Shown here piece by piece: positions 9,767 to 24,194 of a DNA stretch of 64,000 nucleotides. A program made the position numbers and the translations under genes. The DNA comes from Flectonema sp. DT1601 (lineage: Eukaryota; Euglenozoa; Diplonemea; Diplonemida; Diplonemidae). The stretch covers positions 186,001-250,000 of the forward strand of contig OZ025805.1 in the NCBI GenBank assembly GCA_964019425.1, in the 5' to 3' direction. A model generated the notes under the pieces. That model worked only from the letters and a program-made list of their open reading frames with translations, made no database searches and was not told the DNA's origin. The number at the start of each line of letters is the position of its first letter. Positions within the stretch are counted from its first letter, which is position 1.

Positions 9767-12700
9767 CAGTTATATTCATTTTACTTTTTATTGTTTCCCA
9801 TCTGTTTTTATTTTCTATTAGTTCTGGTCAGAAACCCCTGGGCAGCAAGAAGGAAAGCAGTTTAGTACTTCTGGGTGTTTGGCATCACCCCCCATAGTGA
9901 GCAAGTACAACAGGTAGCATTGGTAGTCTGTTGATCCTGAGTGATCCCAGCTACAGTTTTGTTTTTCTTTCTTTTTTTTAGAAGAAGATCAGGACATTCA
10001 AGCACTGCTGGATAGTTGCTGAATGCAGGGCCTGCCTGTGGCATTATAATAACAGGCTAAGTCATTTGTAGTTCATAGTTTACCTTAGATTTTATAACTT
10101 CACATAGGGTACTATGAACGATGAGAGATCCAGTGGGATCACTCAGGGTCTAGTAGAGACCACCAATGTTGTGCGTTGATAGGCAAGGTGACCAACCTTG
10201 ACATTCTTTCTTTTCTCTCCTGTTGTGACAAACACAAAATACACACACAGCTTACAGTGTGTTCTTTGTGTATGTTTTCTTCAGGTGTGAGTAGTTTTTT
10301 TGTTCTTGCTCTTCAGGGAGGGCCTTAGCCTTGCAGGGAGGGCCTTAACTCATATCCCCACAATAATATTATACCTTTTCATTTTCTCTTTCCTTTTCTG
10401 GTCTTTTTTTTTTCTTTTTTTCCTTTTTCATACAACGTTTTTTATTTATATTTTATTTTTTTTTTTTTTTTTCATGTTTGATTATTTCCTCTTCATATTT
10501 TTTTTCTATTCTTTCTTTTTTTTTTTTTTTTTTTTTTCTCTACCTCTCTCTTAATTCTGTTCGTTTCTTTGAAACGAAAATTCATTTGAATATTATTCCT
10601 TGGTCAGCAACCATCATTGTCGCCCTTTGGGCCTGTTAAAAAAAAAAAAAAAATAAAAAGAAAGTTTACGTCGGGAATAGGGCAGGAGCCAAAAGCTCCC
10701 AGTCCGTTACTTCCCACTTATCGAAATTCAGCTAACAGTCCAAATCTCACCTGGTAAACTCAACTCAGTCTTTGTCAGTATTGGCATCAAACCTGTAATG
10801 GTTACATTAACTACCATTTCAACAGGTTATTTACTGAAATATTTGTTCTAAAAGTTGCTAAGTATCTCTCACTTAGAAATTTTTTTTATTTTTTTATTTT
10901 CAGCTCAATTAGCTACAAAGTGTTTCTACTAAGTGTTTCTCACTTAGATTTTTTTTTTGCTTTTCAGCTCCTTAAAAGCTGCTAAGTATTTCTGCTAAGT
11001 GTTTCTCACTTAGAATCTTATTGTTATGTTCGTTTTCTATCCCTTCTCCTATCCCTTTTGTTCAAAAAAAGCGGGAGGAAATTCTCTCATTCATGCTAAG
11101 ATGCACTCTGAACTTTGATTTTTTGATCTGAGTGTGAGGGAATGACCTGTTAGTGCATTGGGCATAAGCTGGGCTGCAGTTTAGATGTCTTAGGTGTTAA
11201 TAAGGGGTTCCTCTTAGCATTTTTCTTTGTTACCACCTTATGATTTTCTTGAAGGAAAAAAAATAGAAGTCATAATGGTGCTTCCCTCTGGAAGGGTTGT
11301 AAGCCATGGTGTCCAACTAAATTAAAGGACAAGTCTGGGATAATCCCTGCCAGAGGGGCGAGTATTCTACCATGGTTGAAATACTCTGGCAACTGATCTT
11401 CAATTTTATGTTGTTTGTTAGCTGCTGGTGTATCTCGATCATGTGTTGATACTTGCATTTTTTTTTTGTAATCTTTTACTACAATAACTCTTGCAATTAT
11501 CTTTTCTTTTTTATTCTCTATCTGTTCTGGTCTGTTTCTTCATTTTTTTACATTAATAATTACATTTTGTTCAAAAAGAAAAAAAAAGAAAAAAGATTAA
11601 AAAATTTCTAAGTATTTCTCACTTAGAAATTTTTTATTTTTTTATTTTCAGCTTAATTAGCTACAAATTGTTTCTACTAAGTGTTTCTCACTTAGATTTT
11701 TTTTTGGCTTTTCAGCTCCTTAAAAGCTGCTAAGTGTTTCTGCTAAGTGTTTCTCACTTAGAATTTTATTTTTATGTTCGTTTTCTATCCCTTCTCCTAT
11801 CCCTTTTGTTCAAAATAAGCGGGAGGAAATTCTCTCATTCACGCTAAGATGCACTCTGAACTTTGATTTTTTGATCTGAGTGTGAGGGAATGACCTGTTA
11901 GTGCATTGGGCATAGGCTGGGCTGCAGTTTAGATGTCTTAGGTGTTAATAGGGGGTTCCTCTTAGCATTTTTCTTTGTTCCCACCTTATGATTTTCTTGA
12001 AGAAAAAAAATAGAAGTCATAATGGTGCTTCCCTCTGGAAGGGTTGTAAGCCATGGTGTCCAACTAAATTAAAGGACAAGTCTGGGATAATCCCTGCCAG
12101 AGGGGCGAGTATTCTACCATGGTTGAAATACTCTGGCAACTGATCTTCAATTTTATGTTGTTTGTTAGCTGCTGGTGTATCTAGATTATGTGTTGATACT
12201 TGCATTTTTTTTATTTGTAATCTTCTATTACAATTCTCTTTCTGTTCTGGTCTGTTACTTCATTTGTCTTGTTTAACTTCAGTTATATCCATTTTACTTT
12301 TTATTGTTTCCCATCTACTTTTTATTTTCTATTAGTTCTGGTCAGAAACTCCTGGGCAGCAAGAAGGAAAGCAGTTTAGTACTTCTGGGTGTTTGGCATC
12401 ACCCCCCATAGTGAGCAAGTACAACAGGTAGCATTGGTAGTCTGTTGATCCTGAGTGATCCCAGCTACAGTTTTGTTTTTCTTTCTTTTTTTTAGAAGAA
12501 GATCAGGACATCCAAGCACTGCTGGATAGTTGCTGAATGCAGGGCCTGCCTGTGGCATTATAATAACAGGCTAAGTCATTTGTAGTTCATAGTTTACCTT
12601 TGATTTTATAACTTCACACAGGGTACTATGAACGATGAGAGATCCAGTGGGATCACTCAGGGTCTAGTAGAGACCACCAATGTTGTGCGTTGATAGGCAA

Positions 12701-15700
12701 GGTGACCAACCTTGACATTCTTTCTTTTCTCTCCTGTTGTGACAAACACAAAATACACACACAGCTTACAGTGTGTTCTTTGTGTATGTTTTCTTCGGGT
12801 GTGAGTAGTTTTTTTGTTCTTGCTCTTCAGGGAGGGCCTTAGCCAAAAGCTAACAGTCCAAATCTCACCTGGAAATTCAACTCATATTAGAAACTAGGAA
12901 ACTAGGTTAACACTTAGTTAAAATTAAGACCGGTTAGTCAGTTTAAGGTCTTGTCTAGGACCAACATTCTTGTTTAACTTCAGTTATATTCATTTTACTT
13001 TTTATTGTTTCCCATCTGTTTTTATTTTCTATTAGTTCTGGTCAGAAACCCCTGGGCAGCAAGAAGGAAAGCAGTTTAGTACTTCTGGGTGTTTGGCATC
13101 ACCCCCCATAGTGAGCAAGTACAACAGGTAGCATTGGTAGTCTGTTGATCCTGAGTGATCCCAGCTACAGTTTTGTTTTTCTTTCTTTTTTTTAGAAGAA
13201 GATCAGGACATTCAAGCACTGCTGGATAGTTGCTGAATGCAGGGCCTGCCTGTGGCATTATAATAACAGGCTAAGTCATTTGTAGTTCATAGTTTACCTT
13301 AGATTTTATAACTTCACATAGGGTACTATGAACGATGAGAGATCCAGTGGGATCACTCAGGGTCTAGTAGAGACCACCAATGTTGTGCGTTGATAGGCAA
13401 GGTGACCAACCTTGACATTCTTTCTTTTCTCTCCTGTTGTGACAAACACAAAATACACACACAGCTTACAGTGTGTTCTTTGTGTATGTTTTCTTCAGGT
13501 GTGAGTAGTTTTTTTGTTCTTGCTCTTCAGGGAGGGCCTTAGCCAAAAGCTAACAGTCCAAATCTCACCTGGTAAACTCAACTCAGTCTTTGTCAGTATT
13601 GGCATCAAACCTGTAATGGTTACATTAACTACCATTTCAACAGGTTATTTACTGAAATATTTGTTCTAAAAGTTGCTAAGTATCTCTCACTTAGAAATTT
13701 TTTTTATTTTTTTATTTTCAGCTCAATTAGCTACAAAGTGTTTCTACTAAGTGTTTCTCACTTAGATTTTTTTTTTGCTTTTCAGCTCCTTAAAAGCTGC
13801 TAAGTATTTCTGCTAAGTGTTTCTCACTTAGAATCTTATTGTTATGTTCGTTTTCTATCCCTTCTCCTATCCCTTTTGTTCAAAAAAAGCGGGAGGAAAT
13901 TCTCTCATTCATGCTAAGATGCACTCTGAACTTTGATTTTTTGATCTGAGTGTGAGGGAATGACCTGTTAGTGCATTGGGCATAAGCTGGGCTGCAGTTT
14001 AGATGTCTTAGGTGTTAATAAGGGGTTCCTCTTAGCATTTTTCTTTGTTACCACCTTATGATTTTCTTGAAGGAAAAAAAATAGAAGTCATAATGGTGCT
14101 TCCCTCTGGAAGGGTTGTAAGCCATGGTGTCCAACTAAATTAAAGGACAAGTCTGGGATAATCCCTGCCAGAGGGGCGAGTATTCTACCATGGTTGAAAT
14201 ACTCTGGCAACTGATCTTCAATTTTATGTTGTTTGTTAGCTGCTGGTGTATCTCGATCATGTGTTGATACTTGCATTTTTTTTTTGTAATCTTTTACTAC
14301 AATAACTCTTGCAATTATCTTTTCTTTTTTATTCTCTATCTGTTCTGGTCTGTTTCTTCATTTTTTTACATTAATAATTACATTTTGTTCAAAAAGAAAA
14401 AAAAAAGATTAAAAAATTTCTAAGTATTTCTCACTTAGAAATTTTTTATTTTTTTATTTTCAGCTTAATTAGCTACAAATTGTTTCTACTAAGTGTTTCT
14501 CACTTAGATTTTTTTTTGGCTTTTCAGCTCCTTAAAAGCTGCTAAGTGTTTCTGCTAAGTGTTTCTCACTTAGAATTTTATTTTTATGTTCGTTTTCTAT
14601 CCCTTCTCCTATCCCTTTTGTTCAAAATAAGCGGGAGGAAATTCTCTCATTCACGCTAAGATGCACTCTGAACTTTGATTTTTTGATCTGAGTGTGAGGG
14701 AATGACCTGTTAGTGCATTGGGCATAGGCTGGGCTGCAGTTTAGATGTCTTAGGTGTTAATAGGGGGTTCCTCTTAGCATTTTTCTTTGTTCCCACCTTA
14801 TGATTTTCTTGAAGAAAAAAAATAGAAGTCATAATGGTGCTTCCCTCTGGAAGGGTTGTAAGCCATGGTGTCCAACTAAATTAAAGGACAAGTCTGGGAT
14901 AATCCCTGCCAGAGGGGCGAGTATTCTACCATGGTTGAAATACTCTGGCAACTGATCTTCAATTTTATGTTGTTTGTTAGCTGCTGGTGTATCTAGATTA
15001 TGTGTTGATACTTGCATTTTTTTTATTTGTAATCTTCTATTACAATTCTCTTTCTGTTCTGGTCTGTTACTTCATTTGTCTTGTTTAACTTCAGTTATAT
15101 CCATTTTACTTTTTATTGTTTCCCATCTACTTTTTATTTTCTATTAGTTCTGGTCAGAAACTCCTGGGCAGCAAGAAGGAAAGCAGTTTAGTACTTCTGG
15201 GTGTTTGGCATCACCCCCCATAGTGAGCAAGTACAACAGGTAGCATTGGTAGTCTGTTGATCCTGAGTGATCCCAGCTACAGTTTTGTTTTTCTTTCTTT
15301 TTTTTAGAAGAAGATCAGGACATCCAAGCACTGCTGGATAGTTGCTGAATGCAGGGCCTGCCTGTGGCATTATAATAACAGGCTAAGTCATTTGTAGTTC
15401 ATAGTTTACCTTTGATTTTATAACTTCACACAGGGTACTATGAACGATGAGAGATCCAGTGGGATCACTCAGGGTCTAGTAGAGACCACCAATGTTGTGC
15501 GTTGATAGGCAAGGTGACCAACCTTGACATTCTTTCTTTTCTCTCCTGTTGTGACAAACACAAAATACACACACAGCTTACAGTGTGTTCTTTGTGTATG
15601 TTTTCTTCGGGTGTGAGTAGTTTTTTTGTTCTTGCTCTTCAGGGAGGGCCTTAGCCAAAAGCTAACAGTCCAAATCTCACCTGGAAATTCAACTCATATT

Positions 15701-18700
15701 AGAAACTAGGAAACTAGGTTAACACTTAGTTAAAATTAAGACCGGTTAGTCAGTTTAAGGTCTTGTCTAGGACCAACATTCTTGTTTAACTTCAGTTATA
15801 TTCATTTTACTTTTTATTGTTTCCCATCTGTTTTTATTTTCTATTAGTTCTGGTCAGAAACCCCTGGGCAGCAAGAAGGAAAGCAGTTTAGTACTTCTGG
15901 GTGTTTGGCATCACCCCCCATAGTGAGCAAGTACAACAGGTAGCATTGGTAGTCTGTTGATCCTGAGTGATCCCAGCTACAGTTTTGTTTTTCTTTCTTT
16001 TTTTTAGAAGAAGATCAGGACATTCAAGCACTGCTGGATAGTTGCTGAATGCAGGGCCTGCCTGTGGCATTATAATAACAGGCTAAGTCATTTGTAGTTC
16101 ATAGTTTACCTTAGATTTTATAACTTCACATAGGGTACTATGAACGATGAGAGATCCAGTGGGATCACTCAGGGTCTAGTAGAGACCACCAATGTTGTGC
16201 GTTGATAGGCAAGGTGACCAACCTTGACATTCTTTCTTTTCTCTCCTGTTGTGACAAACACAAAATACACACACAGCTTACAGTGTGTTCTTTGTGTATG
16301 TTTTCTTCAGGTGTGAGTAGTTTTTTTGTTCTTGCTCTTCAGGGAGGGCCTTAGCCAAAAGCTAACAGTCCAAATCTCACCTGGTAAACTCAACTCAGTC
16401 TTTGTCAGTATTGGCATCAAACCTGTAATGGTTACATTAACTACCATTTCAACAGGTTATTTACTGAAATATTTGTTCTAAAAGTTGCTAAGTATCTCTC
16501 ACTTAGAAATTTTTTTTATTTTTTTATTTTCAGCTCAATTAGCTACAAAGTGTTTCTACTAAGTGTTTCTCACTTAGATTTTTTTTTTGCTTTTCAGCTC
16601 CTTAAAAGCTGCTAAGTATTTCTGCTAAGTGTTTCTCACTTAGAATCTTATTGTTATGTTCGTTTTCTATCCCTTCTCCTATCCCTTTTGTTCAAAAAAA
16701 GCGGGAGGAAATTCTCTCATTCATGCTAAGATGCACTCTGAACTTTGATTTTTTGATCTGAGTGTGAGGGAATGACCTGTTAGTGCATTGGGCATAAGCT
16801 GGGCTGCAGTTTAGATGTCTTAGGTGTTAATAAGGGGTTCCTCTTAGCATTTTTCTTTGTTACCACCTTATGATTTTCTTGAAGGAAAAAAAATAGAAGT
16901 CATAATGGTGCTTCCCTCTGGAAGGGTTGTAAGCCATGGTGTCCAACTAAATTAAAGGACAAGTCTGGGATAATCCCTGCCAGAGGGGCGAGTATTCTAC
17001 CATGGTTGAAATACTCTGGCAACTGATCTTCAATTTTATGTTGTTTGTTAGCTGCTGGTGTATCTCGATCATGTGTTGATACTTGCATTTTTTTTTTGTA
17101 ATCTTTTACTACAATAACTCTTGCAATTATCTTTTCTTTTTTATTCTCTATCTGTTCTGGTCTGTTTCTTCATTTTTTTACATTAATAATTACATTTTGT
17201 TCAAAAAGAAAAAAAAAAGATTAAAAAATTTCTAAGTATTTCTCACTTAGAAATTTTTTATTTTTTTATTTTCAGCTTAATTAGCTACAAATTGTTTCTA
17301 CTAAGTGTTTCTCACTTAGATTTTTTTTTGGCTTTTCAGCTCCTTAAAAGCTGCTAAGTGTTTCTGCTAAGTGTTTCTCACTTAGAATTTTATTTTTATG
17401 TTCGTTTTCTATCCCTTCTCCTATCCCTTTTGTTCAAAATAAGCGGGAGGAAATTCTCTCATTCACGCTAAGATGCACTCTGAACTTTGATTTTTTGATC
17501 TGAGTGTGAGGGAATGACCTGTTAGTGCATTGGGCATAGGCTGGGCTGCAGTTTAGATGTCTTAGGTGTTAATAGGGGGTTCCTCTTAGCATTTTTCTTT
17601 GTTCCCACCTTATGATTTTCTTGAAGAAAAAAAATAGAAGTCATAATGGTGCTTCCCTCTGGAAGGGTTGTAAGCCATGGTGTCCAACTAAATTAAAGGA
17701 CAAGTCTGGGATAATCCCTGCCAGAGGGGCGAGTATTCTACCATGGTTGAAATACTCTGGCAACTGATCTTCAATTTTATGTTGTTTGTTAGCTGCTGGT
17801 GTATCTAGATTATGTGTTGATACTTGCATTTTTTTTATTTGTAATCTTCTATTACAATTCTCTTTCTGTTCTGGTCTGTTACTTCATTTGTCTTGTTTAA
17901 CTTCAGTTATATCCATTTTACTTTTTATTGTTTCCCATCTACTTTTTATTTTCTATTAGTTCTGGTCAGAAACTCCTGGGCAGCAAGAAGGAAAGCAGTT
18001 TAGTACTTCTGGGTGTTTGGCATCACCCCCCATAGTGAGCAAGTACAACAGGTAGCATTGGTAGTCTGTTGATCCTGAGTGATCCCAGCTACAGTTTTGT
18101 TTTTCTTTCTTTTTTTTAGAAGAAGATCAGGACATCCAAGCACTGCTGGATAGTTGCTGAATGCAGGGCCTGCCTGTGGCATTATAATAACAGGCTAAGT
18201 CATTTGTAGTTCATAGTTTACCTTTGATTTTATAACTTCACACAGGGTACTATGAACGATGAGAGATCCAGTGGGATCACTCAGGGTCTAGTAGAGACCA
18301 CCAATGTTGTGCGTTGATAGGCAAGGTGACCAACCTTGACATTCTTTCTTTTCTCTCCTGTTGTGACAAACACAAAATACACACACAGCTTACAGTGTGT
18401 TCTTTGTGTATGTTTTCTTCGGGTGTGAGTAGTTTTTTTGTTCTTGCTCTTCAGGGAGGGCCTTAGCCAAAAGCTAACAGTCCAAATCTCACCTGGAAAT
18501 TCAACTCATATTAGAAACTAGGAAACTAGGTTAACACTTAGTTAAAATTAAGACCGGTTAGTCAGTTTAAGGTCTTGTCTAGGACCAACATTCTTGTTTA
18601 ACTTCAGTTATATTCATTTTACTTTTTATTGTTTCCCATCTGTTTTTATTTTCTATTAGTTCTGGTCAGAAACCCCTGGGCAGCAAGAAGGAAAGCAGTT

Positions 18701-19208
18701 TAGTACTTCTGGGTGTTTGGCATCACCCCCCATAGTGAGCAAGTACAACAGGTAGCATTGGTAGTCTGTTGATCCTGAGTGATCCCAGCTACAGTTTTGT
18801 TTTTCTTTCTTTTTTTTAGAAGAAGATCAGGACATTCAAGCACTGCTGGATAGTTGCTGAATGCAGGGCCTGCCTGTGGCATTATAATAACAGGCTAAGT
18901 CATTTGTAGTTCATAGTTTACCTTAGATTTTATAACTTCACATAGGGTACTATGAACGATGAGAGATCCAGTGGGATCACTCAGGGTCTAGTAGAGACCA
19001 CCAATGTTGTGCGTTGATAGGCAAGGTGACCAACCTTGACATTCTTTCTTTTCTCTCCTGTTGTGACAAACACAAAATACACACACAGCTTACAGTGTGT
19101 TCTTTGTGTATGTTTTCTTCAGGTGTGAGTAGTTTTTTTGTTCTTGCTCTTCAGGGAGGGCCTTAGCCAAAAGCTAACAGTCCAAATCTCACCTGGTAAA
19201 CTCAACTC
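9767..19208 (-). repeat. Satellite B, block 1, with 2812-bp higher-order repeat
   Basis: This is B sequence in minus orientation. Marker segments recur at exactly 2812 bp: 12376, 15188 and 18000 for one, 13076, 15888 and 18700 for another. The block begins CAGTTATATTC and ends GGTAAACTCAACTC, and a sub-unit of about 600 bp with those ends is found at both edges as a direct repeat. Compared with block 3 (3422 bp) it has two extra 2812-bp units plus a 400-bp T insertion. The internal interval between two markers is 747 bp in the first unit and 741 bp in the next two, so the 741 form was the one amplified. Confidence 0.9.
10331..10730 (-). repeat. Module T inserted into satellite B
   Basis: B runs to GGCCTTAGCC at 10330 and resumes GCTAACAGTCC at 10731. 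Uninterrupted copies have only AAAA between these points. The insert is a full-length-looking T in minus orientation that lacks the MITE and ends TTATCGAAATTCA. At the left join a short stretch, CAGGGAGGGCCTTA, is duplicated. Confidence 0.8.
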
Positions 19209-22200
19209 TATTAATTTTGAAAAAAAAACAATCAGTTTAGCGTCTTGACCAGGACGGAAAATAGAAAGTGATCGACATAGTCGATCGATAAAAAAACAAT
19301 GATAACATTGTTTATTCTTTTTTTTTATTTTAAATTCTTTTTATTTATTTTTTAAAGAAAAAAAACGGAAAATAGAAATTAGTCAACAAAGTCGAACAAT
19401 AAAAAAAAACAATGATAACATTGTTTATTCTTTTTTTTTTTTTTTTTTTTTTATATTCTTTTTTATTAATTTTGAAAAAAAAAAACAATCAGTTTAGCGT
19501 CTTGACCAGGACGGAAAATAGAAAGTAATCGACATAGTCGATCGATAAAAAAACAATGATAACATTGTTTATTCTTTTTTTTTATTTTAAATTCTTTTTA
19601 TTTATTTTTTAAAGAAAAGAAACGGAAAATAGAAATTAGTCGACAAAGTCGAACGATAAAAAAAAACAATGATAACATTGTTTATTCTTTTTTTTTTTGT
19701 ATTTTTTTTAATATTCTTTTTTATTAATTTTGAAAAAAAAAACAATCAGTTTAGCGTCCTGACCAGGACGGAAAATAGAAAGTGATCGACATAGTCGATC
19801 GATAAAAAAACAATGATAACATTGTTTATTCTTTTTTTTTTATTTTAAATTCTTTTTATTTATTTTTTAAAGAAAAAAAAAAAAAAAAAACGGAGAATAG
19901 AAATTAGTCGACAAAGTCGAACGATAAAAAAAAACAATGATAACATTGTTTTTCCTTTTTTTTTTTTTTTTTTATATTCTTTTTTATTAATTTTGAAAAA
20001 AAAAAACAATCAGTTTAGCGTCTTGACCAGGACGGAAAATAGAAAGTGATCGACATAGTCGATCGATAAAAAAAAACAATGATAACATTGTTTATTCTTT
20101 TTTTTTATTTTAAATTCTTTTTATTTATTTTTTAAAGAAAAGAAACGGAAAATAGAAATTAGTCGACAAAGTCGAACGATAAAAAAAAACAATGATAACA
20201 TTGTTTATTCTTTTTTTTTTTGTATTTTTTTTAATATTCTTTTTTATTAATTTTGAAAAAAAAAACAATCAGTTTAGCGTCCTGACCAGGACGGAAAATA
20301 GAAAGTGATCGACATAGTCGATCGATAAAAAAACAATGATAACATTGTTTATTCTTTTTTTTTTATTTTAAATTCTTTTTATTTATTTTTTAAAGAAAAA
20401 AAAAAAAAAAAAAACGGAGAATAGAAATTAGTCGACAAAGTCGAACGATAAAAAAAAACAATGATAACATTGTTTTTCCTTTTTTTTTTTTTTTTTTTAT
20501 ATTCTTTTTTATTAATTTTGAAAAAAAAAAAAAACAATCAGTTTAGCGTCTTGACCAGGACGGAAAATAGAAAGTGATCGACATAGTCGATCGATAAAAA
20601 AACAATGATAACATTGTTTATTCTTTTTTTTTATTTTAAATTCTTTTTATTTATTCTTTAAAGAAAAGAACGGAAAATAGAAATTAGTCGACAAAGTCGA
20701 ACGATAAAAAAAAAAACAATGGTAACATTGTTTATTCTTTTTTTTTTTTTTTTTTTTATATTCTTTTTTATTAATTTTGAAAAAAAAACAATCAGTTTAG
20801 CGTCTTGACCAGGACGGAAAATAGAAAGGAATAATCATCATCGTCCATATTGTGTAATTAAGACTGAATAAACAAAGGGATAATAAAATTATAGTGAATC
20901 AATGAAATAAAACATAAACTACTGACGTCGGGGTAATGTTGCATCTTCAAGAGGTCAGAAACCCAAGACTTTGAAAAGCACCGAGGTAAGAGCGGTGCAA
21001 CAAGCCAAAAACAACAGGTATACAATAAACGAACCTCAAGAAGAAACACCCAGGGTGGGATGGGTGGGAAATTCTTTTGTTTTAATATAAACAGAAAGAA
21101 GAGCAAAATTTGCTAAGGAAAGGAATTAAAATATAAGTTAAAAGTGTACCGATAAACTATAACGTCTCAAACACAGCGCTAACCAGTGCAACGAGAGCTA
21201 ATAAATTCGATAAGCCACTGCTGAACCAACATCTTAGGTGCAGAGTGCATTTTAGATAAGGAAGGACATTTTTCATTTTCCGTTCCGCTAGGACAGAAAA
21301 GTAATAAGTATAAAATATTTTTCGACGTACCAGAGCCTGCATAGCCGAGTGGTTATGGTCGTCGACCTTAAATCGCTTACGTAGCCGTGGTCGGGGGTTC
21401 GATTCCTGGTCACGGCAGATTTTTTGGTATTTTTAACCAGAAAATTTTAAAGTAAAAACAAGTAAGAAAAAGAGCACAAAAGTGGACTTGGTGATCATTC
21501 CCTGAGTAAACTAAGATGATCGACATAGTCGATCGATAAAAAAACAATGATAACATTGTTTATTCTTTTTTTTTATTTTAAATTCTTTTTATTTATTCTT
21601 TAAAGAAAAGAAACGGAAAATAGAAATTAGTCGACAAAGTCGAACGATAAAAAAAAAACAATGATAACATTGTTTATTCTTTTTTTTTATTTTAAATTCT
21701 TTTTATTTATTTTTTAAAGAAAAAAAACGGAAAATAGAAATTAGTCAACAAAGTCGAACAATAAAAAAAACAATGATAACATTGTTTATTCTTTTTTTTT
21801 TTTTTTTTTTTTTTTTTATATTCTTTTTTATTAATTTTGAAAAAAAAAACAATCAGTTTAGCGTCTTGACCAGGACGGAAAATAGAAAGTGATCGACATA
21901 GTCGATCGATAAAAAAACAATGATAACATTGTTTATTCTTTTTTTTGTATTTTTTTATATTCTTTTTTATTAATTTTGAAAAAAAAAAACAATCAGTTTA
22001 GCGTCTTGACCAGGACGGAAAATAGAAAGTGATCGACATAGTCGATCGATAAAAAAACAATGATAACATTGTTTATTCTTTTTTTTTATTTTAAATTCTT
22101 TTTATTTATTCTTTAAAGAAAAGAAACGGAAAATAGAAATTAGTCGACAAAGTCGAACCATAAAAAAAAAAACAATGATAACATTGTTTATTCTTTTTTT

Positions 22201-22222
22201 TTTTTTTTTTTTATTCTTTTTT
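19209..22222 (+). repeat. Satellite A, block 2
   Basis: Alternating a/b monomers run from the ATTAATTTTG half-monomer left by B insertion. The block includes the same unique spacer as block 1 at about 20827-21515. It ends at TTCTTTTTT before the next B block, the same breakpoint as at 9766. Confidence 0.85.
21335..21417 (+). tRNA. tRNA-like pol III unit, copy 2
   Basis: The sequence is identical by eye to the copy at 8765-8847 and exactly 12570 bp further on, in the same spacer. The reservations about its folding are the same. Confidence 0.45.
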
Positions 22223-24194
22223 CAGTTATATTCATTTTACTTTTTATTGTTTCCCATCTGTTTTTATTTTCTATTAGTTCTGGTCAGAAACCCCTGGGCA
22301 GCAAGAAGGAAAGCAGTTTAGTACTTCTGGGTGTTTGGCATCACCCCCCATAGTGAGCAAGTACAACAGGTAGCATTGGTAGTCTGTTGATCCTGAGTGA
22401 TCCCAGCTACAGTTTTGTTTTTCTTTCTTTTTTTTAGAAGAAGATCAGGACATTCAAGCACTGCTGGATAGTTGCTGAATGCAGGGCCTGCCTGTGGCAT
22501 TATAATAACAGGCTAAGTCATTTGTAGTTCATAGTTTACCTTAGATTTTATAACTTCACATAGGGTACTATGAACGATGAGAGATCCAGTGGGATCACTC
22601 AGGGTCTAGTAGAGACCACCAATGTTGTGCGTTGATAGGCAAGGTGACCAACCTTGACATTCTTTCTTTTCTCTCCTGTTGTGACAAACACAAAATACAC
22701 ACACAGCTTACAGTGCGTTCTTTGTGTATGTTTTCTTCAGGTGTGAGTAGTTTTTTTGTTCTTGCTCTTCAGGGAGGGCCTTAGCCAAAAGCTAACAGTC
22801 CAAATCTCACCTGGTAAACTCAACTCAGTCTTTGTCAGTATTGGCATCAAACCTGTAATGGTTACATTAACTACCATTTCAACAGGTTATTTACTGAAAT
22901 ATTTGTTCTAAAAGTTGCTAAGTATCTCTCACTTAGAAATTTTTTTTATTTTTTTATTTTCAGCTCAATTAGCTACAAAGTGTTTCTACTAAGTGTTTCT
23001 CACTTAGATTTTTTTTTTGCTTTTCAGCTCCTTAAAAGCTGCTAAGTATTTCTGCTAAGTGTTTCTCACTTAGAATCTTATTGTTATGTTCGTTTTCTAT
23101 CCCTTCTCCTATCCCTTTTGTTCAAAAAAAGCGGGAGGAAATTCTCTCATTCATGCTAAGATGCACTCTGAACTTTGATTTTTTGATCTGAGTGTGAGGG
23201 AATGACCTGTTAGTGCATTGGGCATAAGCTGGGCTGCAGTTTAGATGTCTTAGGTGTTAATAAGGGGTTCCTCTTAGCATTTTTCTTTGTTACCACCTTA
23301 TGATTTTCTTGAAGGAAAAAAAATAGAAGTCATAATGGTGCTTCCCTCTGGAAGGGTTGTAAGCCATGGTGTCCAACTAAATTAAAGGACAAGTCTGGGA
23401 TAATCCCTGCCAGAGGGGCGAGTATTCTACCATGGTTGAAATACTCTGGCAACTGATCTTCAATTTTATGTTGTTTGTTAGCTGCTGGTGTATCTCGATC
23501 ATGTGTTGATACTTGCATTTTTTTTTTGTAATCTTTTACTACAATAACTCTTGCAATTATCTTTTCTTTTTTATTCTCTATCTGTTCTGGTCTGTTTCTT
23601 CATTTTTTTACATTAATAATTACATTTTGTTCAAAAAGAAAAAAAAAGAAAAAAGATTAAAAAATTTCTAAGTATTTCTCACTTAGAAATTTTTTATTTT
23701 TTTATTTTCAGCTTAATTAGCTACAAATTGTTTCTACTAAGTGTTTCTCACTTAGATTTTTTTTTGGCTTTTCAGCTCCTTAAAAGCTGCTAAGTGTTTC
23801 TGCTAAGTGTTTCTCACTTAGAATTTTATTTTTATGTTCGTTTTCTATCCCTTCTCCTATCCCTTTTGTTCAAAATAAGCGGGAGGAAATTCTCTCATTC
23901 ACGCTAAGATGCACTCTGAACTTTGATTTTTTGATCTGAGTGTGAGGGAATGACCTGTTAGTGCATTGGGCATAGGCTGGGCTGCAGTTTAGATGTCTTA
24001 GGTGTTAATAGGGGGTTCCTCTTAGCATTTTTCTTTGTTCCCACCTTATGATTTTCTTGAAGAAAAAAAATAGAAGTCATAATGGTGCTTCCCTCTGGAA
24101 GGGTTGTAAGCCATGGTGTCCAACTAAATTAAAGGACAAGTCTGGGATAATCCCTGCCAGAGGGGCGAGTATTCTACCATGGTTGAAATACTCT
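22223..24194 (-). repeat. Satellite B, block 2, left part
   Basis: The left junction is the same as in blocks 1 and 3. The sequence follows B until GAAATACTCT at 24194, where a 4.4-kb cassette begins. B continues at 28594. Confidence 0.85.
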
